Notes: generated from the letters alone by a model not told the origin. Shown: positions 28,536-43,000, numbered from the stretch's first letter. The stretch: 64,000 bases of DNA from Lycocorax pyrrhopterus obiensis (GCA_014706295.1 JACSVZ010000009.1:33726268-33790267); one strand, 5' to 3'. Program-made: numbers and translations.

Positions 28536-31500
28536 AATATTATCATACAGCAGCCAAACTAATGAATATATAATTTTCTTTCCTTTCTGCTTATCATGCC
28601 CTGCTAACATGGACATCTACGAAGGCTCAGGTTGGTGTTGCAATCTGTCTTCATCTTGTTGTTCTCATCCAGTAAAAAGGGGCTTCAATGTTTTCTTCAT
28701 CAATCAGCTTTTTTTTTCCTCTTCCTCTCTTTAAAACTGGATCCAACATTATTATAACATAACAGATTTGTCCAGAGAGGTGCCACATTGGTTTGTTACC
28801 CCTGAAACTTCAGCTGCAGCAAAATGTGCTGTTTCAGAAACAAGGGATATTGATTTATTTATATCTACTTAAATTTTCTATGCTTGCCTAGCTTTGTGAC
28901 AGGAAGGCAGCAGCACCTACAGCTCCTGAAATCTGTGAAAATGTGCTGAAACTCTCACTAATGAGTTTCTGCCTGGTTTTAAACATCCATATTTGACAAC
29001 ATAGTAAGATGGCATTTGTTAGTATCATATCTGGATTCAATATTTTCTTGATAGAGATGAAACATAATTAAAAAGTAAGATAAAAAGCAGCGGCACAGGA
29101 ACTGGCCATTTGTGACTGTATTCTCAGCTCCCATTCCCACTTTAATGCCTCCATTTTTTTTGTATAACTCTGAGGCTAAATTGTCTTGCCTGATTATTTC
29201 AGGTAGAAATAAGTACCCAATATGTGCAAGGTTATACTTTGTGCAATGTCCTGCTCCTCAGAGATTGTAGTGACGGTGAAACCACGACTAAAACCAGACA
29301 GGCAGATTTGGGGCCAGGAGTTGCATATTTTTTCCTTATTTACTCATGTTGACTGATGCCAACTTGTTATTTTAATCTCTTTACCATGTTACAACTTGGT
29401 GTTTCTAGTGCCTGCACCAATCTCACAGAAAATAAAACCACTTTCCACTTATAGATATGAATTAATAAACCTTGCTGAGCAGCATGGTAGTTCTGTCAGA
29501 GTGAGCTGTAATGACTGGGGTTCGACAGTCGCCTCAATTAACTTTTTAAACAAGGCATTTTCCACTCATTGCACTCTAAGAATTTGAAATAAATCAGTGT
29601 CTGAATATTTAATTATCCATTAGAAGAATGTAAGGAATTTACTAGAAGCATTTTGTAAAGGCCAGCAAAAAAGTAGATGCAGTAGAAGCAGCTAAAGGCC
29701 ATGGTGAGGGAAAGTGGAACATCCAGATGTCTTATAGCAAGAACACCCTGCTGCCTTCCTAATTTCTCCTCTTTTCCTCATTTTGCAGCCAGAATTTTAC
29801 AGTGCTGCTTTTTTTGATGGCTTCATCCTGAAATGTCTTTATCTGAACTTTCCAGGATCTGGTTTTAAGCTGAGATATCATCCAGTTAGTGCAAGAAATT
29901 GGGCATTACCAGATTGAGTCTCCCACTCCCCGAGGGCTCCCTTGCCACCCTCTAGTAAATCACTCAACTCTTCATCCTCAGTTGTATCATGTGTAAATTA
30001 GGATTAAAGTTGAGCAGTTTTGAGGATTGGTCTATAAATAGATAATCAAGAGCAGGGGAAACTTCAGAGGCTTGGTAAGTGTTTTCACTCCTTTCAGAGA
30101 AAATGATTTTTCAGCAGTTTTTGAAGTAGTGGAGTAATGGTGAGGGGGTCTGTTTCTGTAGGGGCTTCCATGGTGAAACTCTGTGTCTGTGCTGCTGTAA
30201 TTACTGCCCTGGCTCTGAACTTAGAATAAAATGGATCCCATCCTTTTGCCAGATAACAAAGTTTTAGACAGTTTCAGGTTTTTTTGGTTCAACGCCAGTG
30301 AAGGCTTTTCAGATCCTTAGCAAAGCTCTAATTGATTTTCTTTTCTCCGCACCACAAAGGAGGTAAGAAACACAAACTCCTTTGATTTGGGTATAAATGA
30401 AAACTAAAACTGCTGAATTTGCTTCACAAGTATTTGTGCAGGGATCTGCTACAAGCATACAAAATTCAGGAATTCCAATAATTTAGAAGTCTTACCACAT
30501 AAAGATCTGTTCAAACATTTGTGCTCTAAGTCATTTTGAGCAATTTTTTTTTTTAAGTTTTGGTGGCTATTTGCAGCGTCCGAATACCTAAAGACAAGTA
30601 TTCATCAGTGAAGCTGCTGCTTCGCAAAATCTAAATTGCTTGAAAATTAACTGTTCAACCAGGTTTAATAGTGGTGAGCAGTTAGCATATTTCTGGCAAT
30701 CGTGATCAATATATAAACTAGCATGAAGTAAAATCAATTTTATTTTAAAGAGAACTATTTAATGTTGAAATTTGAATGAGATAATTTCTGTGATGTAGTG
30801 TTTGTTAATGTGCAAGTACTTGTCCTTCAGTTATACAGTTAATTCAGTAAAGCTTTTAAGTGCGTGCTTAGATCTGCCAAATCAAACACACAGTTAAGTA
30901 ATTAACAAAGCAAGTACTCCATTTTTAATTCAGTTCGAAAGAATTAAATAGAAGAAATTCATTGTTAGAAATTATCTGGTTTGTATTAAACAGAACGTGA
31001 AAGCAGTATTGGAACATTATAAAAGTTATTCAGCTAATATATGGGCATCTTTCAGCCAAAAAAAAGATTTGGGTGAACGAGGTGGAGTCAATGTAGAAGT
31101 CAAATTTGTAGATTATTACAATGAATGGACATTTTTTGAGATGTGTTTCCCACCATAGTTTGGATCCATTCATGTCAGGCTGGTTGCAGGAGAGGTTCTG
31201 GCTGTGGCCCACATGTCACCAGCTGGTGGCCATAAGCTCAAGAGGAGGAGAGGTCCCTTTTGCATGGTGGCATCCCACTGCTGCCTCCTCTTGCAGCCTG
31301 GATGTGCAGAGAACGTACAAGTGGTTATGCAGAAAGTACTACAAGTGAGCAAATTGCTGTCCAGTCTCAGTAGGAGTGGTTTTAACCCTTACCAGCAAGT
31401 CTCTTTGAAAAACAGAGCAAGTCAGCTCTCTTTCCTATATGAAATCTTTTCTACTTTTAGTGTTACTCATGGTGGTCTCCATAGTTTAAAAATGGGTTGT

Positions 31501-33897
31501 TATTTCTTCGGTTCTGGCTGTTTCAATGTATTAGGTCTAATGTAACCTTGATATAAGGGCAGCCATGTGAAATGAACCTATGTTAGCAATGGATTTTGCC
31601 CATTTGTATTAGAAGTGAATAGCACAGAGGTAGTCCTCAGGGTCTCAGGCAACTGCTACAGTGATCAGTTTGGTTGTTCTAATATAATAAGCAGATATTG
31701 ACTTAGTTGGACTGAACACCAAGATTTACTGTCATGAAAGCTAAAATATCGACTGAGGGAAAACCAGAGTCAATATTTACCTTGAGGGACAATAAATCTT
31801 GATGTTCACTGAAATATGAAGTCACTATGATTTTCAGAAGCACTGAACCTCTAGTTCTAGTTTATTCTGGAGGTGCTCATCAGACAGGCTACCTGAAGGA
31901 TAGGTATGAATTTCTTCTAATGAATCACATCAGCTGAGCAAGTGCATTTGTTTCTATAAGTCCTTTGCAAGGTCACTATTATTCCTGACCTACATTTAAA
32001 TAAATAAGTTAGAGAACATTATAAATCCCACCAAAGCTCTTTGGTGGTTAGATATTTGGATTTTTCATTAAAATGCAAGTATCAGCTATTAAAAGAGAAA
32101 ATAAATAGATTAGCATTTGTATATCTTGTTGAAGTAACTGTCCACATCAATATGCTTTAGCAAGGGCTCAGGGTTTGCTTTTGAATGAATGGGAACTGGG
32201 TTCTTTTATGAGGGCAAGCTTTAGCAGTCTGTCTCTTAACAAGTAGCTTTTGTCCTTCTTCCTTTTAGTTTATTGAGAACTGTGCCCACCAACTTGATTT
32301 TGGGATTCAGGTGTTACAGCAGTGTTCCAGGTTAATTCTGACTACAAAGAGTGATACAGTGATCCTGTGAACGGCAGCAGCAAAACTCCCCTTGGCTTCA
32401 GTCAGGCATTGTTTCAGCCCTTGGTTCACTGAGCCCAAAACCCAGCATGTAAATATGGATAAAAATTGAGGAAAGCAGTTAATTTGCTAAAATGCCAGAA
32501 GACTGTGTTTATTTCTTGAGGCAGTAAGGGATGAAGCCAAGCTGGTCACCCTGGGCACTGATCTCTGCAGCTCCTCACAGGTCAGGTGTCAGCAGCTTCC
32601 AGCATCTTTATCCCTGCTGAGCCATGCAGAACAACAGGTTCCTGTGGCTATTACATGGAATTAATTTCATTTTTGTTCTTCAGGACGTGGATTGTGGCAC
32701 TGCAGCTCCGTACATGTGTTGGGGACCTCAGTGTGAAGGGTTTTGTAAATGCACTGTCCATAGTGGGTTTGCATAAGCTTGGGGAAGGATGAGCATTAAG
32801 CAGATTATTTTCAAAGGAACTGTTGTCTTTGTGCTTGGAGAGAGAAGTGGCATAGCTGGAGGAGGGACTTCTGTATCTGCAGCAGAGGTAGTGGATGGCA
32901 AACTTGATGTGGGCCAGGAGACCTGACCGTGTGTAATTTGAAGGTTGGATGTACTCTGTGTTAGAGCCAGGGATCCGTGGGAGCACATCCCAACCCCCTC
33001 CAGGCTTGGGCACCTGGGGTCCCTGGGTTGGTGAGGAGTGAGGGAGTGAGGACACCACATCCTGTCCCAGCCTCTGTTCAGGGTCAGGACAGGGGTGTCC
33101 CCATGGGCCCAGGAGGTGAGAAGTGAACCTAGAGTCCTCTGTTTTGTGGGGCCCACAGAACAGCAATGCTTAGTCAAAATCCTTTGAAAATGCGAAATCA
33201 AGAGCACACCTGTTTGACCTCCTTGAGTACTACAGCTCCTAGCAAAAACAGGAGCGGAAGGCTTTAAGGTTTGTTGTAGGTTTTTTTTTTCCAAATTCCA
33301 AAAAATAAGAGGAATTGGAGCTGATTGAAAACAAATTATGGCAAGCCAGGAGAGAGAAATGAGAGGAAAACATTGTCCTGTGGAGGAAAGGACCACATGC
33401 CACATCACTGTGGTTTTTAAATGCAAAGATGGAGTTACAAATTGTATTCACAGCTTCCTGAACTCATTCCCACAGAGTTCCACCCATGGAAATCTTGCAT
33501 CTCCTTGAGACTTCCACTTAAAAGCTTAATGGCATCCACTGGTGCCTGTTGTAACTTGTTCTGAAGAAGTGTGTCCCTCCTGGTGACGCAGGTGATTATT
33601 TACATCTCCCCAGTGTCCCAGAGGTGCTACCAGAGACGGCATTGCTCAGCTCTGATGCAGGGCAGAGGGGAGAGCTTGTTCACAGGAACGATGTGCTGTG
33701 GTGTCAGCACAATCACTCAGGAAAACAGGTTATTTGTGACAGTTATAATTCGGTTTTTTGGTGGTGAGTGTAGGCTGGAGATCCTGACCAAAGAGGAAGT
33801 ACTGCACAGATCAGCAGCAGATCACCAGGGGTCTGAGGTACCACAGGGACATGCAGCCAGTGCTGTGTGTCCTCCCTTGTCCAGCACAAAGTGGGAT

Positions 33898-33920
33898 GTC
33901 TGTCTGTCTGTCTGTCTCTG
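33898..33920 (+). repeat. (GTCT)n microsatellite
   Basis: Five tandem gtct units are followed by ctg. Confidence 0.95.
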
Positions 33921-35308
33921 TTGGAGGAGGAAGAGAGCTGATCGAACTGGTTTGACACAATCAGACAGCAGGCTAGAAGTGCTCTGTTAATGGCTTTGTT
34001 ATTGTGATCCTTCCTGCTCTTGAAAGGGCACATTTGAAGTATCGCTTCACGCTATGTGTATTTGTGTCAGTGCCTGTGGGATTTCTGTTTTGGCTCACAG
34101 GATTCCTCAGATAGATTTTTGTTCACGTGGCATCCCATGCCTGCCCGACTCTTGTCTGGTTTTCCTACACAGTTACTACAACAGGTACTTGCCACAGGAG
34201 GTTTTGACCACTAAAACACATTTATGGTAAATGCTTGATGTGAAGCCTTTGCTGCTATCCACAGGTGGGCTTTGCTGGTTCGGAGAGGTCTGAGGTTTAA
34301 CAGATGTTAAGGCAGAGCAATCAGAGGTCACTGAGACGATGAGATGGGATTCCCAAGCTCTTGGCCTCGTCCTGGCTTCGGGCAGCAGGGCGAGTGCTGA
34401 GAGGCTGGCAGTGCTGTGAACCTGCAGGATTCAGAGTGGTATCTTCTAACCCTGAGGAAGAGTTATTTAATAGAGCAAGGAAAAGAATCTTAAATCCCCA
34501 AAGCTGCTGTTTGTGCTGGACTGCCCCGGCTGCCCCGCTGTGCCTGTGGAGGGAGGGAGGCAGCACGGCCCCATCACCTCCCACCTGCTCCCAACCTCAG
34601 CTTCCTCTCCAGAAGTCTAAACAGCAGGAGCAGGCCACCCAGCTCTTAATAAACTTGCTGATTAAGTTTTACCGTCCTTGACACTGCCCTGCGAGGCACC
34701 TCCTCCCTGGGCTGGCCCCTGGCAGCCAGTTTTGTCCACGTTTGGCTCTTTGCTCACTCTCTCTGTGATGAGGAAAGAACTGATCATGCCTCAAGCACCT
34801 GTTTCCCTCACTAATCGTCCCCTGTGGGCGGCAGGATGTTTTGTCAGGCAACATAGGCAGGCTGTGGTGTTTCCTTCCCACTGTGGAACAGGGAAACTAA
34901 TAAATGCAGTTCTGTCTCTACATCCATCTCCTGGATGGATGTCTGTGGGGAACACAAAGGCTTTGCAGTGCCTGAAGAGGGATTGCTGCTGTCCCCAGTG
35001 TGTGCAGGGCTGTGGCTTCAGGAGTCAGTGGCTCTCTGGAGGTGACAGGCTGGTGGGGCAGGATGGTGGCTTCTGCTGTGTCCCAGCATCCATGGGCTCC
35101 CTGCTGGCTGGTGCTGAGCCCAGGCTTGGTGAGTGCTTCTTCTCTGTGCTTCCATGTACACCAGTTAATGATAACGAGCCTGGCTGCTCAGCTAATTAGC
35201 AGTGCTTGTGGTGCTGCTGGCTCAGTGTGGGAAGCTTTGCACTTTGTGCAATCCACAGACACCTGTACATTCTGGAGTTAGGCCAGGTTCCAGTGCCTCG
35301 GGGCACAG

Positions 35309-35433
35309 TCCTCGTAGAACCAGAGAGTGGTTTCAGTTCACACAGACCTTAAAGATCATATCGTCTCTGACCCCCCCATCATGGGCAGGGACACCTTCTG
35401 CTAGTTCAGGTTGCTCAAAGCCACATCCAGGTT
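35309..35433 (-). mobile_element. CR1 LINE, 3' end fragment
   Basis: Reverse-complement CR1 3' end on the plus strand: cgtagaaccagagagtggtt, accttaaagatcat, catgggcagggacacctt, then ggttgctcaaagccacatcc. This is the common CR1 order with moderate divergence. Confidence 0.87.
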
Positions 35434-36887
35434 TGTAATTTGTGCTTAATAATATGCAGGGGAAGTGGTGCTAATGGTATGGCTGCCTTTGCCTGCTTCG
35501 TTCCCCTCCCTTTCCCCTCCTCTGTGTGGAACGTGATGCCCTTACTAGTTCATATTGTCCTTGCCCTCACCAGTTCAGATGTTGATTTCCCTCTTTCCTG
35601 TCTTTTCACCTTTACATATTTTGCACTTCTCAGCATCTGTTATTCTTCCTTCTCTGCTAAACCTATGCACTATGTATAGGCAGACCCACAGTTAAAATTA
35701 GTTTCTGACATTTTCTGTTTCTGAGGAGTTATCCTTTGCAAGCTGTCTTCTTTCCATTTGAAATGAAGGTGGTTTTCTGATGGGACACCAGTTTTGTTTT
35801 CAGACTGGAATCTCAATTTTCTTGTCTTCCCACCTCCAAAATGTTACAAAGAAGGTTTCTTTATTCTTGTGGCCACAGCATGTCTAGTCATAATCTGCTA
35901 TTTTAAAATGAAGCAGTTAATTATTAAACATGTGGCTGAATCTTTTTTGGGGGTTGTTGGGAGGAAGGCTGTTGGTTTATAGTTATTCTAATGGTGAGAA
36001 TGAAATGGCTTCAAAGCAGCAAGGCTGAGGAGGTTTTGGTGTGTGTAAGAAGAAATTTAGGTGCACTGTATTTTTTCAGGGCAGCACATTATGCCTCATG
36101 CAAAGCAACAGGGAATACTGTATCTTCAAATCAGCTTCTGCAGACAAACCAGATTCAAAATAAATAACTTTTATTCATCACTGTAATAGAACTGTTGATG
36201 CATTCATTTATTTAAACCTAGAAATCTGCTGAAGTGCTATATCTCAGTGTGCTGCTTTTAACAACCTGAATATCTGGCACCTTTTATTAAGCTTTTGGCT
36301 GTATTTTTCTCTCTATGTAGACACCATAGTTCAGGTGAATACACTGTCATGTTTGATTAGGAGATACGTTAGAGAAAAGTCACCTGCAGGTAAAAAAGCG
36401 TTTACCGTTTTTGTGTATAAAAATGAAATTTGTTGGACGCATGGAATTTCATTCTTTTATGGTAAATGGCTTATAAGAATGCATTAGAAGCAAAGGTAAA
36501 TGAGTGCTGATTTTAAGTTTGTACTTCCTGAAGCACAAAAGGATGTGGCACATACGGTCCTGGTGAATGACACGTGATAGATTATACTGAGAGCAGGCAG
36601 AGCAAATGAAATTGTAATGGAGTTCCTCTTCTGGCTGCAGGAAATAGCTGTTATTTATCCTGCTTCCTAAGATGCTGCATGCATACTGCTGTTCATTATA
36701 TACTTAAAAATCCCTTGGCAAGTCAATAATGAATAAATGAACTTAAAGCCATTACAACAGCCTTAGCATGAGGAGTGTAAGCCAGGATACTTTTCAGTGT
36801 GCCTTTTTGTGGGTTTGGCTAAGGCATTTCTGCAGACAGGCTAACCTGGACAGTTCAGCTGAAGAGTTTGGTTCTTTCTCCTGGCAG

Positions 36888-37021
36888 GTGCATGAGGCAG
36901 TCCCATGCTACAGCGAGTGCAATCAGTATTCCTGGGAAGTAGAACCGTGGTCTCCATGCAAAATCAACAGCGAACAAAATTCCCTCCACTGTGGAGAAGG
37001 AATACAAACGAGGAAGGTCAG
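36888..37021 (+). CDS. THSD7B: THSD7B exon 1 of window (TSP1-like repeat start)
   Basis: The acceptor is ctcctggcag before 36888 and the donor is AG followed by gtgcgtgaag at 37022. The exon enters in phase 0 and carries 44 codons plus two bases; the split codon AG|G gives Arg. It begins VHEAVPCYSECNQYSWEVEP, followed by WSPCK and a C-GEG-IQTRKV block, the typical start of a TSP1-like repeat in this family. Residues 1-45 of the window protein. The first residues (VHEAVPC) finish the repeat encoded by the missing upstream exon. Confidence 0.93.
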
Positions 37022-40000
37022 GTGCGTGAAGACAAAAGCTCGTGTATTCCAGATCAAAAAGAGCTGGTATGTTCTTGCATAAAGCTGCAATATCTGGCCA
37101 TCTGACAGTGAGTGTGTTGCTGAGTCCAGTGTATTTCAAATGAAAAGAAACATGGGTTTATGTGCCATGGTTTACAGGAAAAGCATTTCAGAGATGCAGC
37201 CTTGCTTTTTCAGGAACACGGCATGATATTTAAATTAGTATTCTTGAACCTAAATGCCATGTATACATAAAGCTCCCTGAGGTGCAAAGCCTCCATATTT
37301 TGATTTGCTAACATTTTCCCCAAGTAATAGCACTGCACGCACCAGAGTGGCATTCATTATTACTGAGTATTCATTCCCCAGGCACGGAGAAATGCTGAGT
37401 TATTTCCAAATGTTCAGATGTTACTAGCAGGAGCACTAAGATTTGCTCTCGCTGGTTGTCATTTTCTGTTTGCTCCTTTGTCAGCCGATCAAAGTTAAAA
37501 TCCCTCTGTATGAAGAAACAAAAGCACGTTATGCACGTAGCTGATTTCCATTTGCATTAACATATTAATTCTGCTTTTTGACCAGCCATGCTGCTTGTAG
37601 CTGTTGTCACGTCTGTGTCCTGAATGGGCTTGAGAAAACTTGTTGGTATCCATCTTGTGTGTGATACTCTAATTAAAACGTGTGTTTTCTGTGTAGGTGT
37701 GTGAGCACTGCTGAGGACCACGGCATGGAGACTGTGCCCAGCGCCCTGTGTAATCAGGCTGAAGTCCCAGAGACCGTGCAGAAGTGTAGCTTGTACTGCC
37801 CCAGTGAGTGTGCAGTGTCTGACTGGGGACAGTGGAGCCCGTGTCCGCAGGTAGGCTCTCCTGCCTGTGTCCCTGGCAGTGTTCCTCACCCATCAGTCTT
37901 CACCTGTCCTTCAACTACTTCATGGCCTAGTTATTTTCTAGGAAAGTAAATTATTTTCTGAGGGATGTCAGGCTTAATGGATCCTGCCAGCATGGTTGAA
38001 TCTGGAGATATTTATGTCTCTACAGAGACTGAGCTAGAGGAAGTTGGTTAGTGGAACACGCAGTTATTACTGTGACAGTTGATTCAACACATCCTTCCCC
38101 TTGGCCTGCTGTGGGAGAGGGCCCACACAAGCAGAGTGGGTGAAGGGACAGTATTCCAGCCTCAGCAAGGGCTGTCTGCCTTAGGAAATGTTTGCAAGGA
38201 AGACCTCTTTGTCAGTGGTGCATGACTGCCGTGACAACCTGCTGGTAAACCCTGGGGGTGACACTCCTCTGGACAGGTCTCAGTCCTGAGGGAATGACAG
38301 CTCTCCCCTCCCAACACACACTATTTCTGTCCAGCGTCTCCTCCTCCTCAAAACCTCGGGGGAAGATTTGAGGCAACAGCAGCAGAAGGGTATGACAGCG
38401 AGGTGCCTGAACAATTTGTCATATCATGAAATACTCAAAACTTTGTGAGTTATGCAGGGATTCAAGCCACTGCAGAGTGCTCTGTGTTTTCCTGAGTGTG
38501 CAATATGGAAAGAAGTTGCAAATTCTGTATTATGAAAAGCCTCTGGCCTAAAATCACGTGATTTCAGATCTATTGTTTCTCCCTGATCAGTGCTGAAATA
38601 GGTGCCAGGTTTAATCTCGGAGGGGTTTTTTAATAGACTTGCTTGATGTATTTAAGTGACAAACATGTATTCATTGCCCCCATGTTAACAGGGCCATTAC
38701 CGAAAGTTGAGTGGCTATTGGACAGGTATTTATACTAGTGCTGACACAGGTAATTTCCTTCCATAATATTTTGTGTAGCGTATCAATATACTCGGTAAGA
38801 ACATGTCAAATAAAATCTTGTGTTTCATTTCCTGCGTTCACCTCCTGCTGAGCAGCATGGCTTTGATGAAGTGTAACACTATTGCAACCCATACAAATGC
38901 TTGGATACCTTTCAGAGTCCCACTGTGGTTGGGCTGTTTCTTTGCCACTGACTTTTTCAGACATAGATTTTCTTCATTTTCACATGCAGTGAAATAATGC
39001 AGAGATCCTTGACACCATTGGGGATTTCTCAGGCACCTTGATGGCAGTCATGTGGTTATGAAGGACTGCTTGAAACTTTAAGCACCCTCATATCCTTAAG
39101 ACACACAGACTTTTTGCCTGAAGGCTTCTTTTTTTGGCACGGGTGAAGCCTCCGTAGCCCACAGAAGCAGGGAAGGGAAGCCCAGAGCTCGTGGGCTGCT
39201 CTCCATCAGGCAGCACATCTCTTGGCAGGGGCAGGGCCACATGCCACAGTCCCTGTGTCTCCTTGCACATCCCTTTGCCATGGTGGATGTTAATTCATAA
39301 ATGTGAGGGCATCTGCATGCCAGTGCAATTAACTGAACAATATGTTTCCACAAGCTGTTCTGCAATGCTTTGTTGTGAAACTGAGATGACTGTGTGCCGA
39401 TGGAGCATGTGTTTCAATAGTTCTGTCCAGATATGAGGCAATAAACAGCTTGAAGTTTTATGGGCAGATAAAACCCTCCCTTTGATAAGTTTACAGCAGT
39501 GCTGTCTCCCTTTTACAGCTACTCTGGCTGTTTGTGTTGGGTTTTGAGAGAGAACCACACAACACAGTCCCTCCCCGGCTGCACATGCTCCACATCTCCA
39601 AGGCAAGTGCTGGGCTTGCTGTCAGTGCAGAATGACTCTGCTGGGCCACTGTGGTGTGTGTGGGGCAGGGATTGAGGGAATCGTGGTGGCTGGGAGTGAG
39701 GCACTGCCAGCACCAGGGTGATTAATGAGCCCTCCACTTTCTGAGTCACCAGTAGGAAAGGTGCTCACTAAGGACAGCTACAAATCGGTGGAGTCAAAAA
39801 TTTCAAAAAATTTGTAAGATCACATCATATTGCAATGAAAGTGCAAAACTGTGCATCCTGGCTGCTCTTTTTCAAGCACATTTACATTTCATACCACAGT
39901 AGTTGGCACTCTCATGAGGCAGTTGCCAAAGACCATTCCAGGAAATCTTCCTGTAGGTCTGGTCATGTTTGGCTTGCTGGAGATAAAGAGGATTTATGAA

Positions 40001-43000
40001 ACCTGACAAATTCTAGTTTGTAAGAAATGAACAATCACAATATCAGCCTCATCTTTGCCTGAGGAGCTCTTTGATTTGAGATATTTACCTAAGTTTTTGG
40101 TCAGATGAGAATTCTTTCCCAGTTGCTTTGGTGTTCTGCTCATGTTTTACAGTGTTGATAATAAATTCATCCTGAGAGCAGAATAACTAACTCTTATCAG
40201 CTGAATATAAAAAGGCCTTTTAGATTATCCGTTGTACCTTTTGTCAATATGTCATTGTACTCTGGGTACTTTCTGGGGTATTACTTGGTTTTATCTTGTA
40301 GCAATATTCTTCCCATGGGAATTTTCCACTTTCAGGATGGTAAATGGTCTTGAATTGCGTTGAAATCAATGAATCATAAAGGTGGCGACTGCTTTGTCAA
40401 TGGAAAGTATTTTCTTCAATACTGTTTTTCTGCTAAAACACTGTATTTGTTCTACCTTTTTTGGCTGCATTTCCCTTTTGCTTTTAAACACTTTTGTGGT
40501 CTTTTGTAATTTCAGATGCTCCCACAATTCTTTTATGTGTGTTTTTCAACTGAATTACTTATTTTGCATCTTGATTATGGTGCTATGTAACACTGCTACA
40601 CAAAGGTAAATTTTAATATTTCATCTAATGGTCAGAAATGAAGCTGTCAGAAATATAATGCCTCAAGGTTGCTTTGAGGTTTTGTCTCCATACTGGATTC
40701 AAGAAAAGCATAGTTACTGATTTAAATCTTCCCTATTATTCTCACTTTTTCTATTGTGAGAAGTAAATTCAAAATGGTTTTCCCTGTGGTTGAAGGCTAT
40801 TTTTTGGCTTATAATGTTTTGTTCTTCGTCACTAAGTAAGATCCACGTAACTTAAATATCAAGCCTTTAAAGCCATTTAAGTAACAATTTGAAGCTTGCT
40901 AGTTTAAAAAAACAAAAAAACAAAACAAACCAACAAAAAACCACAAGGAAATTAGGTTGACTTGCATTTTTCTTCAGAGATTTCGTATTTGTTCCAGGGA
41001 CAATAGCCTGTTCAGTCAGACATCATCACTTGATTGCTCAAAGACCCAGCTAAACAATCTGGGAACTGAAATCCTGTCATCTCTGTTACATATTCAGTGA
41101 TGGAATAACACACACTTCCTGCGGCGTCTCGACTTTGTATTCATCTGACTTGGAAATGTAATTAATTGACTTCAATTGAATTCATCAAAGCATTCTTAAA
41201 AAGAGTTAATATGCGAGTGGTGCTACAAGTCCCTGAAATAATTACCTCAAATCTATTTCGTTAGCTCTCCGGTGGTGGATGGCTGTCGCAGCCCCCGTTG
41301 TGGATTGGAGTGGCCTCCTCGCTTGCCTCAGCTGTTGGCATTTCTAGCAGCAAATTCCAAGAGGTCTGAAATTAGTTAATTATAGGAGGTTGCGTGTGTA
41401 GTGAGTGAGAACAGCTGTCTCCATTTCAGCGAGCGTTTTCCTCATGGATCAATGGCGATGTGCCGCGCTCAGGACTTGGCGACAATTGAGTTATTATTCC
41501 CTGGAATCTGCGGGGGGAGTGTGGTACTGCCACAACTGACCGGATTAAAAGTGTCACCAAGCGATACAGCGAGCTCTCAGGTTTGCAGTGGCTTTCTTTG
41601 TCGATGCAAGTTGGGAGTTGTTGCAGTTTGGAAATGCCAACTGGAAGAGAAATTGTGGACTCCTGTAGACGCTGGGAGTCACTGTGTGGATTACCAAAGT
41701 CTTCATCACAACTGGTACCTGAACACAGGACGGGCAAGGTTGGAAGGGACCACTGGGAGGTCATCTAGTCCTTTCTTTTCAAGCAGGATTTCCCAGAGCA
41801 CATTCCTCAGAATTGTGTCCTCAGACAGCTTTTGGATATCTCCAGAGGAAACTCCCCAACCTCTCTGGGTTTGGCACGTAAGTTTGGCTGAGGACCTGCA
41901 GTGGGAAGGCTGGACTGAAGAGTGAGGCTTGCACAGAGTTGTCTTTCTAGCCCAAGAGATGATTTACTCAGATCAAGCATGAGAATTATGCTGGTGGAGG
42001 CTTTTTGGAAGAACATGCACTGCTCCTTATGCATAGCTGTGACTTGGATTTTTTTGTATAGCTTTGTCCAAAAAAGTTGGTAACTGCTGTATTTTTTAGA
42101 TTTTTTGTTTTATTTTTATTGATCTTTGTTAACAATCACTTTTTTAAAAGTAATGTTTCTGTGTGGAGGCAGGCAAGGTTTCAGAAGCTGGATGAGTCTG
42201 AAAAAGAAAATTTATGCAAATGCATTTTCATTTCAAAAGACTGCTTGTGTTATTGTAAATGGCTTGTTAAATTGTTACAAAACATCCACACTGGCATGAA
42301 CAATATAACGGTTCATTGCTCTGTTAAAAATAGTCAAATACGGTTGCTGCCTTTGTATTTACCTTATTTTGAGGTTGTATGTTTCCTTATGAATAGCCAG
42401 TTAAAAATAATGCAGCCAGCTATTTATAGTGCAGGATGCATTATACAAGCTGCTTGATAAATTAAACAGCTTAAAGGGCCCTGTAATGGGTTACAGCCTC
42501 TGTGCTGTACAATTGTGATGCATGTGAAAGCCTGGATCAATGGACAGCTCTTAAATTCCATCACAAAGAGGGTCTAATAGCGTATAATAATGTGTGATAT
42601 GTTAACAGCTCTTAAGCTGGAACTTAGTTTCATAACCTTGTAGCTTATTTTTATTTAATACCCTTCTCTTCCAGAACAAACTTTCTGTGCTTTGTCAGTT
42701 GTGTGATTGTCTGAAGCAAAGGCTGGGTGCATCCTTTGTGTATGTTTTTGTCCCTCGCTTTTTATGTTAGCTTTAAATAGTGACAAGTGGTCATGGTGAA
42801 AAAATTGCTTTGGCTAAAAGAAATATTTTAAAAATGCAGTAGTCAATAGTGCCAGGAATTCCCCCCACAGAATCAAGATGATGGCTGTTACAATTTCTAA
42901 ATGGTCCTTTGAGATAAACTTTGATTTATTCCTGCCTTAACATTTTATGAACTTCTCATTGTTTCAGAATATTTTGTTTCTGTAGTGGTTTATATAATCT

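Larger units (their letters stand above)
1..36887 (+). other. THSD7B: Large THSD7B intron (3' part), no exon found
   Basis: The stretch left of the first recognised exon shows no THSD7-type coding block (no W-x-x-W plus cysteine pattern between splice sites). I read it as the 3' part of one intron of at least 36.9 kb, consistent with the very long introns of this gene in other vertebrates. It is mostly AT-rich unique DNA with stop codons in every frame. It holds LINE relics (about 7225-8200, 24881-25130), CR1 ends (21675-21960, 26101-26190, 35309-35433), short simple repeats and CpG-rich patches listed separately. A short, divergent exon could be missed by eye. Confidence 0.7.

Noticed and set aside
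32728..33426. Minus-strand open frame of 232 codons, the longest in the window outside joined exons
   Set aside because: No recognisable domain, low-complexity Ser/Pro/Thr composition, and an overlapping 171-codon frame on the same strand. It is most likely chance in GC-moderate intron DNA.
34678..35199. Plus-strand cysteine-rich open frame that might be a missing TSP1 exon
   Set aside because: The cysteines are not spaced as in TSP1 repeats, there is no W-x-x-W motif, and no matching splice-site pair in phase.
41401..41925. Plus-strand open frame of 174 codons
   Set aside because: It crosses a CpG-rich block and a CR1 copy in antisense, without domain or splice-site support.
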